A stretch of 64,000 nt of DNA from Heloderma charlesbogerti (taxonomy: Eukaryota > Chordata > Lepidosauria > Squamata > Helodermatidae). The position numbers and the translations under genes were made by a program. Positions within the stretch are counted from its first letter, which is position 1, and the number at the start of each line of letters is the position of its first letter. Of this stretch, positions 9,255 through 20,788 are shown piece after piece. The notes below the pieces were generated by a model. The model was not told the DNA's origin. It did no database searches and was given only the letters and a program-made list of their open reading frames with translations. The stretch lies in assembly GCA_026122225.1 (NCBI GenBank), contig JANEZZ010000982.1, positions 1,049,501 through 1,113,500 of the forward strand, read 5' to 3'.

Positions 9255-9676
9255 TAGGGATGTGCAAAGCAGCACAATTCGAGCACGATGGACTTCTACG
9301 AATTCTGTCTCAAAACTCATTCCAACTCGCATCTGTATCAGACTACAAGCGTCTTCTTTTGTGTGTGCATGCCAATCCATGTGTATTTTCATGTGTATTT
9401 TTCCAAATGTATGCATCAGTTGTGCTCATCTTTGAAATGTATGCATTCTTCTCCCATTGATTGAAGCATATTTCTGCATATTTTTCAAAAGTGCACATTT
9501 TTCAAATGTACACGTGCTGTCGAACATATTTTTTTGGTTCTGCAAATCACATTGCAAAGTTGGAAATGCATGAGCTTCAACTGAAGATGTGTCCAAGTCC
9601 GTGTTTAGCCCGGAAGATCCGAACTAGGTAAATCCTGATCAAAAACAAATTGAAAAAAATTCCTCATACATCCCTA
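9255..9676. mobile_element. hAT-type MITE, subfamily D
   Basis: TAGGGATG...CATCCCTA, 422 bp. The flanks TACATCCT (9247-9254) and TTCATCAT (9677-9684) agree at 6 of 8 positions, consistent with an aged TSD. The middle is rich in GTATTTT/GCATATTTTT runs. No coding capacity. Confidence 0.75.
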
Positions 9677-12643
9677 TTCATCATGACCCATACCTACTGT
9701 CTTTCCAGGGCATTGTGTGTCAGGGGAGAAGGGGGCCACCACAAGAATAGTGGAGAAAATTTGGAGTGGCCAATAGTGCAGTGTGTGTTTCCTCTTTCTA
9801 TTATAGATCTCTCCATTGCTTTGCAGCCTCCCAAGTTATCTGCACTTCCTGATCCCAAAAAGCGCTGTGGGAAAATTACCTCATGATGTCTTCACCTGGG
9901 CTTTAACTGAACTGCAGGAACCCAAGGAGGCTACAGGCTGCCAGAAAGATGAATGTACAGTAGACGATAGAACACTCACAAGCACAAGAACACTGAACCC
10001 AACACGTGGGCATTTCTCTGAAATTTTCTTCTCCTTTGAATTATTTTTTGAAAGCAATTTATTTTCTATGAAATTGAATGACAAGGGTAAAAAAGAAGTG
10101 TTTGAAATGTTGGGCACAGCCCTAGCTAGAACTATACATTATGGGCAGCACATGAATGCCACTGCATATGACATCCCTGTGTTGCACTCTCCCTCTGTCC
10201 CCCATAATGTGTAGGAATATGACATGGGCTATGTACTCTTAAACATTGTTTTGTGTAGTTACCCCACTCCAATATATTGTGGATTCTCCCACCCCCGCCA
10301 GCAGTCGCCAATGATGTGAACAGGGCCGAGAAGTACACAACTTGATAGCATCAAGGCCTGGGTATGTGCTCTTTTACTTTATGGAGCAGCGTGGGATGAG
10401 CACTCAATACAGAGATTCCATTTTTTGCAGAATCTCTGTGTCAACACTAAGCTGTAGATCTGCCCAGGGAATTAAGTCATAGCTAAGTGGTGATTCAGAT
10501 CCAGTTCTTCCTGGTCGCAGTTGATCTCCACACCACACACAGCTTCACCTGCAAATTTCTGCAAATCAGGATGCTTGTTAGAAGTGCAAGAGCAGGCAGG
10601 ATTGGGGCCACCATGCGAGGCACGGTTGGGCAAACTGGAAGTTCTTATTCTTGTGGCCACCATGTTTTTGTGGTGGTGGCCAGATGCCCAGGTAGGAGAG
10701 GATCCAGGAGAATACCACAATGAGGGTTCCAAAAACAGGGAGGCAGTTCCAAGCACAGGCTAGGCTGTGATTTATTTTTGTCAGTTGACTACCCTATGTA
10801 CAGGTGGGGTTTTGTAGCCATGCATAAACCAGCCATGTATAAACCTGCTGCCTGGGACTGCAAAAAGCAGGAGGCAGGTATCATGAATTTCACAGACCAC
10901 AATATATGGCTTGCAGGCTGTGCTCAGCTTGGCAGGGAGCCAGCTAAACACACTTGGTCTACTCAACCTTAAGAGTAAATGTTTAGAAGCAAGATGTAAT
11001 CTGGATTAAAATGTATGTCATTCTCACATTAATTGGTTTGACGATCTGAGTATCTGTCCTTTTGGTGATGACTGCACCACAGGAAAGCTACAAAAGAAGG
11101 GGAAGACCGCTGGAAATTTATTCTTCAGCTGACCTCCTTAAATAGTTTAAAGGGATGCATTCTAAATTATGGACCTCAAAATGTCCCAGTCTCTCACCGA
11201 ATCCATAAACTGAAAATAAGTACTAACTCACCCAGCTATTTAGTTAAAAGGAGGGGTTTTATAGTGAAATATATCCCTAAGCATCTTTGAATTATTACAG
11301 TTACTACTTAGAACTGTTAAACTGTCAATTTAGGATTTGGTATATCAGCCTCATTAGGTTGCTTCCTGCACCCTGCGGTAGGTGAATCTGTTTAGTTAGA
11401 ATTTCCTATTTCCCCCCATGCTTTATGCATCCTGTAAAATGCCCGAGAACTTTATGAGGGGATGTTACATTTACTTGCATTATTATAAATATGATTTAAA
11501 TATTGGAGTTATTACAAAATTATGATTGTCCTATAAGACAGCATGTATAAAAAGGAACCACTGACTACGCTCAACAATGTAATGAATTGTGCAATGGAGT
11601 TTGCATGTTATTCATCTCTGTTTCTCCTCGAACTCCAGAGAGGCCTGATATGCAATTCTCTAACAAGGCAATCATAAATTGCTGAAGACGAAGCAGCCCT
11701 TGAGATTTTTTAAGATAGTATGTGGATAGCATGTAATCCATCTCAAGGAACTTGATTTAGCAGCAGAGAGGAACATCTTTGACAATACTCAACATTGTTT
11801 TTAAACTGCTGCTAAATCAATTACAACATTTGGGAGACAAAACACTCCTTCCCGCCCTCAGCTGCTCTATTCTGGCTTGCTTGTCTTTGAGACAGGAGTT
11901 TTCAAAAACCACAGAGCAAAGCTGCTTGGAAATTACTGAAGTTCACAGCCAGAACAAAGGAAAGCACCCAAAGAAATTACAATATAGTCAAGCTTGACTC
12001 ACACACAGCAATCTAAAAAGCGTTAGGGCATTTAATGTAAGTTAGAATTTTGGTACATACATTATCCAAGATGCACAGAATACTAGTGGAGTGGGGGAAT
12101 GAATATGGGGCATTTGTACGTGCGCCTCCCTCAGAATAAGTGGCATGGTGTGTGCCTTAAATTTGATCGGATAAGATCGGATTTGATCAATAAGAGACTT
12201 ATTGATGCCTCTGGTTAGAAAGACAGTTAGCAGAGAAAAACAAAAGGCAGAACAGAATGAGCATTTACCAGTCCCACATACACACAAGGCTAAAAAAGAG
12301 ACCACACTCTCCTTCTCTGAAGGAATGAAAACAGCTTTACGCACAATATAATCTTTCATATTTATGCAAGTGCAGCGTAGAGTTTTCAAGAAGGAGTTTG
12401 TTCAGTCCATTTTGTGTTCAACTACATTAGCAGGAGAAAGACAGCAAACCCATGTGCTCCCAGCAATGCTGCAAGTCAGAGAGAGGGAGGAGGGAGGAAG
12501 AGGAGGAACAAAAGGAACAAATCATAGGAAACCACACTGAAGGCTATGGAGATTCTAAGGCTTGCTGATCTCTAACTAACAGCAACACTGCCCCCTTCCA
12601 GTAGTACAGATGAGGTTTGTTTGTTTGTTTGTTTGTTGGGATG
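9677..12643. other. Low-repeat non-coding block
   Basis: Few recognisable repeats. An unrecognised 132-codon frame (9816-10214) shows no motif. From about 10980 to 12000 the sequence is AT-rich, varied and free of repeat hallmarks, which would suit a conserved non-coding element. Conservation cannot be judged from one genome. Confidence 0.35.
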
Positions 12644-12660
12644 TAAATGAAGACATGAAG

Positions 12661-13003
12661 GGGGCCGCGGTGGCTTAGTGGTTAAGACGCTGAACTGCAG
12701 ACTGGAAGGTCAGCAGGTCAGCAGTTCAAGACCCGAGTGCTGCGTGACGGAGTGAGCTCCCGTCTTCAGTCCCAGCTCCTGCCAACCTAGCAGTTCGAAA
12801 GCAAGAAATTGCAAGGAGATAAATAGGTACCGCCTCGGCGGGAAAGGCACCAGCGTTCCGTGCACCTCGGTGTCCAGTCATGCCAGCCACATGACCACGG
12901 AAGCATCTTCGGACAGTGCTGGCTCTTCGGCTTAGAAACGGGGTTGAGCACCACACCCTAGAGTCGGACACGACTGGTTGGGGACACCTTTACCTTTACC
13001 TTT
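12661..13003 (+). mobile_element. Sauria SINE, full length
   Basis: The tRNA-like head starts GGGGCCGCGGTGGCTTAGTG. The body carries GGTACCGCCTCGGCGGGAA and CAGCCACATGACC. The tail GAGTCGGACACGACTGG is the Bov-B/RTE-type 3' end and is followed by ACCTTT repeats. It is flanked by a 17-bp TSD with one mismatch (12644-12660 and 13004-13020), so both boundaries are exact. Sauria SINEs are known from lizards and snakes and are mobilised by Bov-B LINEs. It is the best clue to host taxonomy. Confidence 0.93.
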
Positions 13004-13314
13004 TAAATGAAGATATGAAGTGATACCAATAATTTTGGCATGCAATACCAAAAAGGTTAAAAAGGGGGGGAGCCGTTTTTTTGCCCCAAGGAATTGCATT
13101 ATTTAATGGATGAATTAATTAATTAATTATCATGGCATACCGACACGGTACCAACATGGCTATGTACTTCATAGCACATGAGTGTGCCCTGGCATATGTT
13201 TTAGGGATTGCACCCCATTAAATTGATTGAATGTCTTTAGAACACGTTTCCATGCAACTTTTGTGGCCTAATAATAAGAGTTACAATTTCACATGAAGGC
13301 TTCTCGGCGTTTTA

Positions 13315-14493
13315 GGGCGCAATCCTATGCATGCATGCCCAGATGAGGCAGTGGCTGTTCTGAATCAGTGTCTGGGCACGGTAATGGACTGGATGAAGGC
13401 CAATAAACTGAAACTCAATCCAGACAAAATGGAGGTACTGTTAGTGGGTGGTTTGTCTGCCTGGCTAGGTGATAGTCAACCTGTTCTGTAAGGGGTTGCA
13501 CTCCCCCTAAAGGATCACATTTGTAGTTTGGGGGTGCTCTTGGACCCAGAACTGTCACTTGAGGCAAGAGGTGAGCTCAGTGGCACGGTGCACTTTTTAT
13601 CAGCTTAGGCTGGTATACCAACTATGCCCTTATCTGGACAGAGATAGCCTAGCTACAGTTATCCATGTTCTGATAATTTCTTGTATAGATTACTGCAATG
13701 AGTCATATGTGGGGCTGCCTTTGAAAATGGTCTGGGAACTTCAGCTGGTCCAAAATAGGGCAGCAAGATTGTTAACAGGGACTGGCCAATGAGCTCATAT
13801 TATGACAGTACTTTTCCAGCTGCACTGGCTCCCAGTCCATTTCCAAGCCTGATTCAAAGTGCTGGTATTAACATTCAAAGCCCTTAATGGCTTGGGGCCA
13901 GGTTACCTGAAGGATCGCCTCCTCCCATATGTGTCTGCCCGGACCTTAAGATCATCCTCAACGGCCCTTCTCCTTGAGCCCCTGCCAAAGGAAGTGAGGC
14001 AGGTGGCTACTAGGAGGAGAGCCTTTTCTGCTGTGGCACCCCGGCTGTGGAATGAGCTCCCTAGTGAGGTTCACCTGGCACCTACATTGTATTCCTTCTG
14101 GCACCAGGTGAAGACCTTTTTATTTTCCCAGGCATTTTAGCATTTTAGCTTTCTAGACTTTTAGCTTTGCTGTTTAAAATCTGTATTTTAAATCTCTGCA
14201 TTGCTGCTAGGCTGTATTATGGTTTTATTCTGGTTGTATAGATTGTGGCTTTAATGTTTTTATATTTTAATGTTTTTATATTTTATATTGTTTTACTGTG
14301 CGCTTTTTGGTTTTAATTTTTGTGAACCGCCCAGGAAGCTTCGGCTATTGGGTGGTATAGACATGAAATACATACGTACATACATGTTTAGGCAGAAAAA
14401 AGTCCTACAAATCCCAGCACAGGAGGTGGCTGGCTAGAGAATGCTGGGAGTTATAGGGCTTTTTTCTGTCTAAATGTGTGTCCTTGATCACCC
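13315..14493. mobile_element. Harbinger-like MITE split by an L2 insertion
   Basis: TTA then GGGCGCAATCCTATGCATG is the left end (13315-13337). The matching arm CATGTTTAGGCAGAAAAAAG...CTTTTTTCTGTCTAAATG...CACCC lies at 14383-14493, followed by TAG. Complete copies at 25050, 38561 and 56152 have 3-bp TSDs, the reason for calling it PIF/Harbinger-like. Confidence 0.65.
13336..14382 (+). pseudogene. L2-type LINE, ORF2 3' part and 3' UTR
   Basis: Frames from about 13380 to 14143 together encode the C-terminal ORF2 of an L2/CR1-group LINE: the WMKANKLKLNPDK block, then LGVLLDPELSLE, IDYCNE..GLPLK, LQLVQNRAARLLTG, FKALNGLGPGYL and RAFSAVAPRLWNELP. These are the post-YADD thumb/connection region. 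Stop codons and frame changes break it, and the YADD-bearing part is missing at the 5' side, so it is dead. The 3' UTR ends AACCGCCCAGGAAGCTTCGG..GGTGGTATAGA with a degraded tail. Confidence 0.88.
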
Positions 14494-14499
14494 TAGGAT

Positions 14500-15236
14500 G
14501 GCATCCCATTAGGACTCAACTTTGGGACAGTTATATAACAGGGAATCAAACACTCATTATGAATATAGCATTTGGGAACTTTACAAGTTAATGGGAATAT
14601 ATGTTTTCCCATGTAGTAGGCATAAGACAGATAATCATTAGAAATGATATATTCATTATTAAGGTGTTTTTGAAAAATGAAAGAGGATAGTAGATTGTCC
14701 TATCATTTAGTCTTTGAGGTTAACATATATACTGTAGGTCTAGTATATAGTATGATTGCAGTCTAAGGAACAATTCACAGAGTCTGTCGACCCCCAATTC
14801 AACACCTTGAGAGCATATGGGGCCACCAGGTGTTCCTGAGCAATTCACAGAAGCACTACCTGTACAAACCAGTACCTCCTCATGGGGCTGTCCTACATAG
14901 GCACCATGATTCACACCAGTTTAACTCTTTTTTCAGCCTCCACAACTGTGTAAATCACTGTGAACACGTAAACATTCCTCACATGGAGGCCCCAGTTCAT
15001 AGAAGCCATGCCTCTGAAGTAAGCATTTCCTGTGAGTCCTCGCAGTGGAGGACTTGAAGATGCCACAAGACTGTGTTGTTTTTCCTCTGGAAATGGTAAT
15101 TTCTTAATTTCATGGTTTGGATTCCCTTTTGGAAGATTGTACAATAGGCAAGAAACATACATATCTGCCAGCTACTTCTTACCATGACACTATTCATACA
15201 GTATGTGTGTATGTGTGTATTAACATGTCTACCCCA
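14500..15236. other. No gene recognised
   Basis: Non-coding. Short frames on both strands lack motifs. Confidence 0.35.
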
Positions 15237-15306
15237 CCTATGGGATTGGACTTGATGGTCTTATAGGCCCCTTCCAACCCTACTATTCTATGATTCTATT
15301 CTATTC
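15237..15306 (+). mobile_element. CR1-type 3' tail fragment
   Basis: GGACTTGATGGTCTTATAGG, then CCCTTCCAACCCTA and ATTCTATG octamers, the hallmark CR1 3' terminus. The same tail ends the 5S-derived SINEs at 25455 and 63745, so this could be a truncated copy of either. Confidence 0.75.
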
Positions 15307-15389
15307 ATTCAAAAATTCATGAAGTAGCCAATAATCACACACACAAAAATAAAGGGGGAAAATCACACCAGTCACAGGACCCCAAAAGC

Positions 15390-16245
15390 CTTGTAAAAGA
15401 ATGCTGTCTAGGAGACAGCAGCGAAGAAGCAAAGTGCCCAACCCTGGGGAGGGAGTTCCATAACTTTGGTGCCACTGTTGAGATGGCTCTACACACCTAG
15501 CTAACCCCTATACTTCAGGTGGCTTTGCATCTTGCAGAGCTCCTTTAGAGTTCGGATTGGTTCTGACTGTAACCCGGAGCAGATTTACCAACCCACTGAC
15601 ATCGGAGCCACCAGCCTCCACTGATTTGGAGGAAGGCCTCTGGGGAGGACCTGAAAGTGCAGATAGGCTTCTATGAGAGAGGGGCTTCAAGTATCCCACA
15701 TCCAGACCATTAAGAGCTTTAATGCCCCAAAACAGCACTTCGAATTGAACTTGGAAGCCAACTGGGAGACAACATCGTAGCTGTCAAATTGGTATATACA
15801 CTCCAAGCAGCCAACTCCAGTTAATCATCTGGTACATGTATTTTGCGCTAGTTCTTGTTTCCTTGTACTTTTTAAAGGCAGCCATACGTGCAGCATATTA
15901 CAGCAGTCCAGTCTAGATATGACTGAGGCATGGATTACTTTGTCCAAGTCATTCCTTTCCAGGAATGGGGGCAGCTGGTATAACAGTCAAAGCTGTCAGA
16001 ACACACACTCAGCTATTGTTGAGTGCAACCCTGTTCAGTATAGGCTGTATTTCTATTCCTAGGTCAGCCGAAGGCCCAGTCAGATAACTTTTGCCTTATC
16101 TGGATTAAGTTTCAGTTTGTTTGACCTCATCCACTCCATCGTTGACTTCAAACACAGGTTTAAAACGTCCACAGTTTTCCCAGGACTCAATGGAAAGGAG
16201 AGGCAGTGCTGGGCATCATCAGCATATTGATGCATCTGATCAGCA
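15390..16245 (-). pseudogene. L2-type LINE ORF2 fragment (reverse transcriptase region)
   Basis: Read on the minus strand, about 16240-16205 gives HQYADDAQ, the catalytic YADD motif of reverse transcriptase. It is followed by a MEWMRSNKLKLNPDKA-like block near 16130-16085, LPPFLERNDLDKVIHASVIS near 15975-15915, and ALKALNGL..YLK near 15730-15690. Frameshifts separate these blocks. A half MITE interrupts it at about 15500-15625. Non-functional. Confidence 0.85.
15500..15625. mobile_element. Half copy of CAGTGGAGGCTGGTGG MITE
   Basis: CTCCTTTAGAGTTC...GAGCCACCAGCCTCCACTG matches the right half of the palindromic elements at 49530 and 55115. It lies inside the antisense L2. Confidence 0.65.
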
Positions 16246-17537
16246 TACACAACCCGACTGTCCTGCTGCCATGGTGCTAAGACAGAGATGCAGTCAGGGT
16301 CAAGTCCAAAAGCAAGCTCAAATGCAGCCCAAAGTGAAACATGGGGAGATGAAAAGAAAAGCTGGGGTAGCAGGGAAATATAAGTTGGGAACAGGTACTC
16401 AAATGTTCAGGGCCAGCATCAAGGGTAGGAATGGCTGGGCATCTGCCAAGGGCCCACACCCCAGCAGGTGCCCACTGACAAGAGACCCCTATCTCCTCCT
16501 CTTCACCTGCCTCTTAATCTGGCCCAGACAGCAGAGCTGGTGAGAAGGAGAAGCAGGAGATGTGACTGCCTATTTGCTCACTGGCTCTCTGCCTGTCAAG
16601 CAAGCAAGGAAGTTGTAGCAAGGATGAAAAACAGGAGGAGAAGCAAGAGCAGCAGGTGACAAAGGCTGTGAGAAGGCACTGGGGGCGGGGGCCCATTGAG
16701 GGAGTTTTGCCCAAGAACCCTCAAAAACCTAGAACCGCCACTGCAAACATTGTTCCAACACCCAGTGCCCGGAACTGAAGGCATTTTTGTGCGCATTTCT
16801 CCTAAAACAAACAGTTTTGTACACAGTTTTGCCCAATATACACATCTTGCAAACATTTTTTTCTAATATAAAGCATTTTAAGGCTCTTTTCACTAATGCA
16901 TGTATTCTTGTGTGCACTTTCTTCAAATATATGGCTCTTTTATGTGTATTTTTGATTGGAGAATTCCATTGCAAAATTCAAAGAAGTGCGAATTTTGAAG
17001 GAGAACTGAATTTCGGTACTGGTTTGAAAGTGCGAAATCAGAGAACTTTGCTTTAAAATGCAAACGAAAGGATCCCTAGGCAGAGGAGATGGTCTCCATC
17101 CCATTCGCAGGCTTGAAGCAGACCGGACAGATTCTAGATCATTGGTCTTCAACGGCCAGAGAGGGCGACCATCACTTTTCTAATAATGCCCCTGGGGATT
17201 GCGTGATGTCAGGACATAGTACCATTCATATGGGGTCATGCTGTGGCAAATGAGGACAGCCACTGGGCTGTTAATTGCAGCTCCAGTGTTCCTTGAAGCA
17301 GCTGCAACATTTCTTTTGTAAAAGAAAGGAGTGAAAACGTCTGTGCCCAACTTATACTAGTAAGCCGCCCACCCCGACCACCACCTTCATTTAAAATTAG
17401 TCACCTTCAGGAATGCAGCCTGAAGACCAGTGAAAATCTCACACATGCACACACTTTTTGTGAGAGACAAATGACCCTGCAAAAGTGGTGGTGGAGATAT
17501 TTGGCCTGGCATTCGAGGCAAAAGCACCATTGTCCAC
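16246..17537. other. No gene recognised
   Basis: Non-coding. The text at about 16740-17080 (runs such as GCATTTTTGTGCGCATTT and ending ATCCCTAGG) resembles the interior of the hAT-type MITEs, but no convincing left end or TSD was found. Confidence 0.35.
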
Positions 17538-17873
17538 TAGGAATGTCCATCGCTGGGAAATCCAGCCCTTTGGGGGCTTGCCAGGCTTCCATGGTGAGCC
17601 CAACTCATCTTGGCCGAGCCATGGGTTTTTTCCAAAATCTGGGAACTTTTTTCTACTTTTTGTATTTGTGCAAATAGATATTTGTGCAAATTGCAGCTTC
17701 AATTTGTGCAAGTCTCTGTGCAAATTTTAAAAATGTGGAATATCTGCTAGATGGCCCAGCTTGCTGTGGACCGAGTTGAGCCAGTTAGCAAAACACAAGC
17801 TGAAGTCCAGGGGGCTGAGGTGATCTAAGCTCGTCGAGCTCCATCCCCTAAATGGATTCTTCTGACATCCCTA
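17538..17873. mobile_element. hAT-type MITE, subfamily C
   Basis: TAGGAATG...CATCCCTA, 336 bp. The flanks TTGTCCAC (17530-17537) and CCGTCCAC (17874-17881) agree at 6 of 8. It shares GAAATCCAG near the left end, TTTGTGCAAATTGCA repeats inside and GGATTCTTCTGACATCCCTA at the right with the copies at 29419, 50979 and 52110. Confidence 0.8.
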
Positions 17874-17881
17874 CCGTCCAC

Positions 17882-18619
17882 CATACAGTCAAAAATTAAG
17901 GAGAGAGTCCCCAAATGCTTGTCTGAGCTAAAAGTGATTGTTTCTCAGTCTCAGATGGTTGAAGATGACCCATTTAGATAATGTCACAGAAGTGCCTTTC
18001 AGTTCAAGGGCAATAATTGAGAGCCAACACCAGTGAGAGACACTGCCAGTACGAAATTTGGATTCAAGAATTGTTGATTCAGCTCTATGCTACGTAAGGC
18101 TGTTCTGAGTATTGTTCCCATTTCTCCTTCTTCTTTGAAATGTGATGTTTTGAGAAAAGTGGAGAAAATTATTTAAGACATGCCTTTTACATGCCTTTCT
18201 TTCCAAGGGCTTAAAAAAAACCCCACCCAAGTCCATCAGTTTTGATAGATGCTTTTCATTTCATTGTTCCCATCAAAAAGTACACACACACACGCACACT
18301 GTTTTCCTTTCGTATGCCTGCTGCCACTTGATTTATTCCTCAAAACGTTGTCCTGCCAATTTATTACTCCCCCCCCCGCGACACACAAATCTCACTTGAA
18401 ATTTCTCTTCCACCCCCCAGCATATATCTTCCCATCAGACATCTTTTCTTCCTTCTCTTTGCTACCTTTGTCTTCTACCTGTCATTTCCCCGTTGGCAGC
18501 ACAATTGGTGGAGCAGCAGATTGGTGGGGGGAATCAGGTTTACTGTCATTTTCCTACCCGTGAGAAACAGTGGCAGCAACTAGAAAGTGCTCCCATTCTG
18601 CCACAGTCCAACGCTGAAC
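17882..18619. other. No gene recognised
   Basis: Non-coding. A C-run (18369-18377) and T/C-rich tracts are present. The 104-codon frame across 18249-18563 is low-complexity. Confidence 0.35.
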
Positions 18620-18808
18620 AAAGGAACAAAGGAAGCTGTCGTGTACTGCGTCAGAGCACTGCTCCATCTAGCCCAATATTGTTGACACTGACAGGCAGCA
18701 GCTCTCCAAGGTTCCAGGCAGGAATTTCCCTGCCCTACCTGGAGGTGCTGGAGATCAAACCTGCATGCAAAGCAGGCGCTCTACCACGGAGCTATGGCTC
18801 CTCCCCTG
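18620..18808 (-). mobile_element. tRNA-derived SINE with CR1-like tail
   Basis: Read on the minus strand, the head is CATAGCTCCGTGGTAGAGCG (A-box region), then GCTTTGCATGCAGG and the B-box-like GGTTTGATCTCC. The tail contains CTAGATGGAGCAGTG and AGCTTCC. Further antisense copies lie at 35074, 49790, 61756 and 61955. The tail resembles CR1 3' ends. Confidence 0.75.
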
Positions 18809-18811
18809 ATT

Positions 18812-18862
18812 CCAATTAGGAAATCAGTCAGGACTTGCGTAAATAAACATATGTTATTGAAT
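18812..18862 (+). repeat. Direct repeat unit, first copy
   Basis: CCAATTAGGAAATCAGTCAG and the following ACTTGCGTAAATAAAC resemble 19750-19800. The two copies are about 0.9 kb apart in the same orientation. They could be fragments of an LTR or of an unclassified repeat. Confidence 0.4.
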
Positions 18863-18956
18863 GGCATGTGCTGTTACGGATTTAGAGAGGTACTTGAACC
18901 TTCTGACCACCACCAGCAGCAGCACCATCTTGAGGCAAGTAAGAAAATGGTGGAGC

Positions 18957-19735
18957 TAGGGTGGCCTTGTATGCATCATCCAAAAAGAGGACAGAGATTT
19001 GCATACATTTGCATATGCTAATTTATATGTATAGATGTGCATTTAGAAATAATTACAAGAATGTATATAGAGCTACAATACATCTCATCACACTGGGGAA
19101 GACGGTGACCAAGTGCCCTGTGCCACAGTCTGCTGTCCAGGTGCAAACTGTTCATTATTTATTGATTTGATTTGTGCTCCACCTTTCTACCACAAAATGG
19201 CATTCAAGGGGGTTTACAGAGAAAATTAAAACAATAAGACTATACATTAAAATATGATAAAAACACAACAGTTTCAGAATAAACACAGCACCCAACCCAA
19301 CAGAGCCACTTACAGGCCAAAGGGCTTCTTGAATGAAGCCATCTTTGCCTGCTTGTAGAAGGATAGCAGAGAGGGAGCGAACCTAGCCTCCCTCGGAAGG
19401 GAGTTCCACAGCCTGGGAGCAGCCACCAAAAAGGCTCTCTCTCACGTCCCCACCAAATGCACCTCTGAAGCTGGTAGTCTCAGAAGATGGGCCTCTTCCA
19501 AAGATCCTAAGACCCAGGCAGGCTCATATGGGAGAAGGTGGCTGAACTGTCGATGAGCAACTTCAAGGGCCCTGCCTGCTCTCCCTTCTTTTGGTTCTTT
19601 ATCTTTCAACCAGAGATGAACTGGGTGGCCCTTCAAACAGAGGATGCTTTCAAAGAGAGGGCAGTACTCTGACAGCTCTTCAAATAGAGGACTGCCCTCT
19701 GTAAAGTAGGACACATGGCTATGCTAGGTGGGACT
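18957..19735 (+). repeat. Unclassified GAGGACA repeat, split by an L2 end
   Basis: Left part 18957-19151 (AAAAAGAGGACAGAGATTTG, TTTGCATATGCTAATTTATA, ATACATCTCATCACACTGGG) and right part 19545-19735 (GATGAGCAACTTCAAGGGCC, TCAAACAGAGGATG) match copies at 55395-55697 and 62472-63575 in the same order. An L2 3' end interrupts it and is flanked by an AACTGT duplication. The family has no coding frame and no known name to me. Confidence 0.6.
19152..19544 (-). mobile_element. L2-type LINE 3' end
   Basis: Antisense 3' UTR and last codons: GTGCTCCACCTTTCTACC near the tail and GGAAGGGAGTTCCACAGCCT in the body. AACTGT precedes (19146-19151) and follows (19545-19550) it, a plausible target-site duplication. 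Confidence 0.65.
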
Positions 19736-20580
19736 CTGCAAGGTGCGAGTGCAGCCAATTAGAAATCAGTTAAGACTTACATAAACACACCTATTTTATT
19801 AAACAAGACAGCTTAACTTCCTCTGCTCTCTGTGCTTCCGGCTCCTGCTCGCGCTCTCGCGCTCTCTCTGCTCTTGTACTGAGTCCCATGCAGGTTGCTG
19901 ATCTATCAGTCACTGTTGTCTCCCTCTTCTGTGCCTCTGAGAGACGGTGCCACTCTGTGTCATGCCTCTCTTACTTAGCTCTACTAGGCTCCAGCTACAT
20001 CAGACGGAAGTACTAGGTAGGCCAGCAGTACTGGATCCCCCCGAGATTCCCGTAGTGGAGCAGGAGCCGGTGCAGTGCGTGTCCTTCCTGTGCCACTCTA
20101 GATCCACCAGAATCTCCAGGGGACGGGGGAGGAGCCCACAAAGGAAATCCTGCCCACAGCAGGGGGCGAGACAGCTGTCGCCCTGCTGGATCCCAAACGG
20201 AGACGGCCAAAGATATCGGGAAGATACTGTTTAAGATGTTGAGCCAGGATTGGTTCTCTAACATCCACCCGCCATCGATGTGGCATGCTGTGATTTGCTG
20301 AGAAACCAGAGGGCAAAGCCTCCCCCTCCTCCCCCTATCCCATGTAATTTTTTTTTTTTTTTATCTTATAAGGGAGGTATGAGGAACCTCTGCCCAGTGG
20401 GCCATATGTGGCTCACAGGGATTCCCCATCCAGATTGCCAGCTTCCCCCCAGTCCCCGGGCCTCTCCTGGCAGGGAAAGGCTCTAACCTCTGGCCAGCTG
20501 TAAGAGAGAGTGGGCGGAGCCTGGGGAGGGCGTTGTGGAAGGAGTCACTCCTGCTTGATTCTGAGGCTAGTCGGGTCTAG
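19736..20580. other. No gene recognised; possible LTR remnant
   Basis: Contains the second copy of the 18812 direct repeat (19750-19800) followed by TTTTATTAAAC, C/T-rich text and a GC-rich patch at 20040-20200. This order (antisense AATAAA, then a pyrimidine-rich region) would suit a decayed LTR in minus orientation, but no termini were found. Confidence 0.25.
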
Positions 20581-20586
20581 AGCTGT

Positions 20587-20587
<1 letters not shown>

Positions 20588-20646
<59 letters not shown>

Positions 20647-20729
20647 TCCCTGTCTCTCTCTCTCTCACACACAGACACACACACACACACACTTACACTC
20701 TCTCACACATACACTCTCCCTCTCTCTCC

Positions 20730-20765
<36 letters not shown>

Positions 20766-20788
20766 TACACACACACACACACACACCA
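20588..20788. repeat. Compound (TC)n(AC)n microsatellite
   Basis: Alternating blocks of TC and AC repeats over about 200 bp. The 108-codon frame crossing it is an artefact. Confidence 0.95.

Noticed and set aside
13336..14143. Active LINE ORF2
   Set aside because: Stops and frameshifts break the frame, and the reverse-transcriptase catalytic part is absent.
16740..17085. Further hAT-type MITE
   Set aside because: The interior style is similar and it ends ATCCCTAGG, but no left terminus or TSD supports a boundary.
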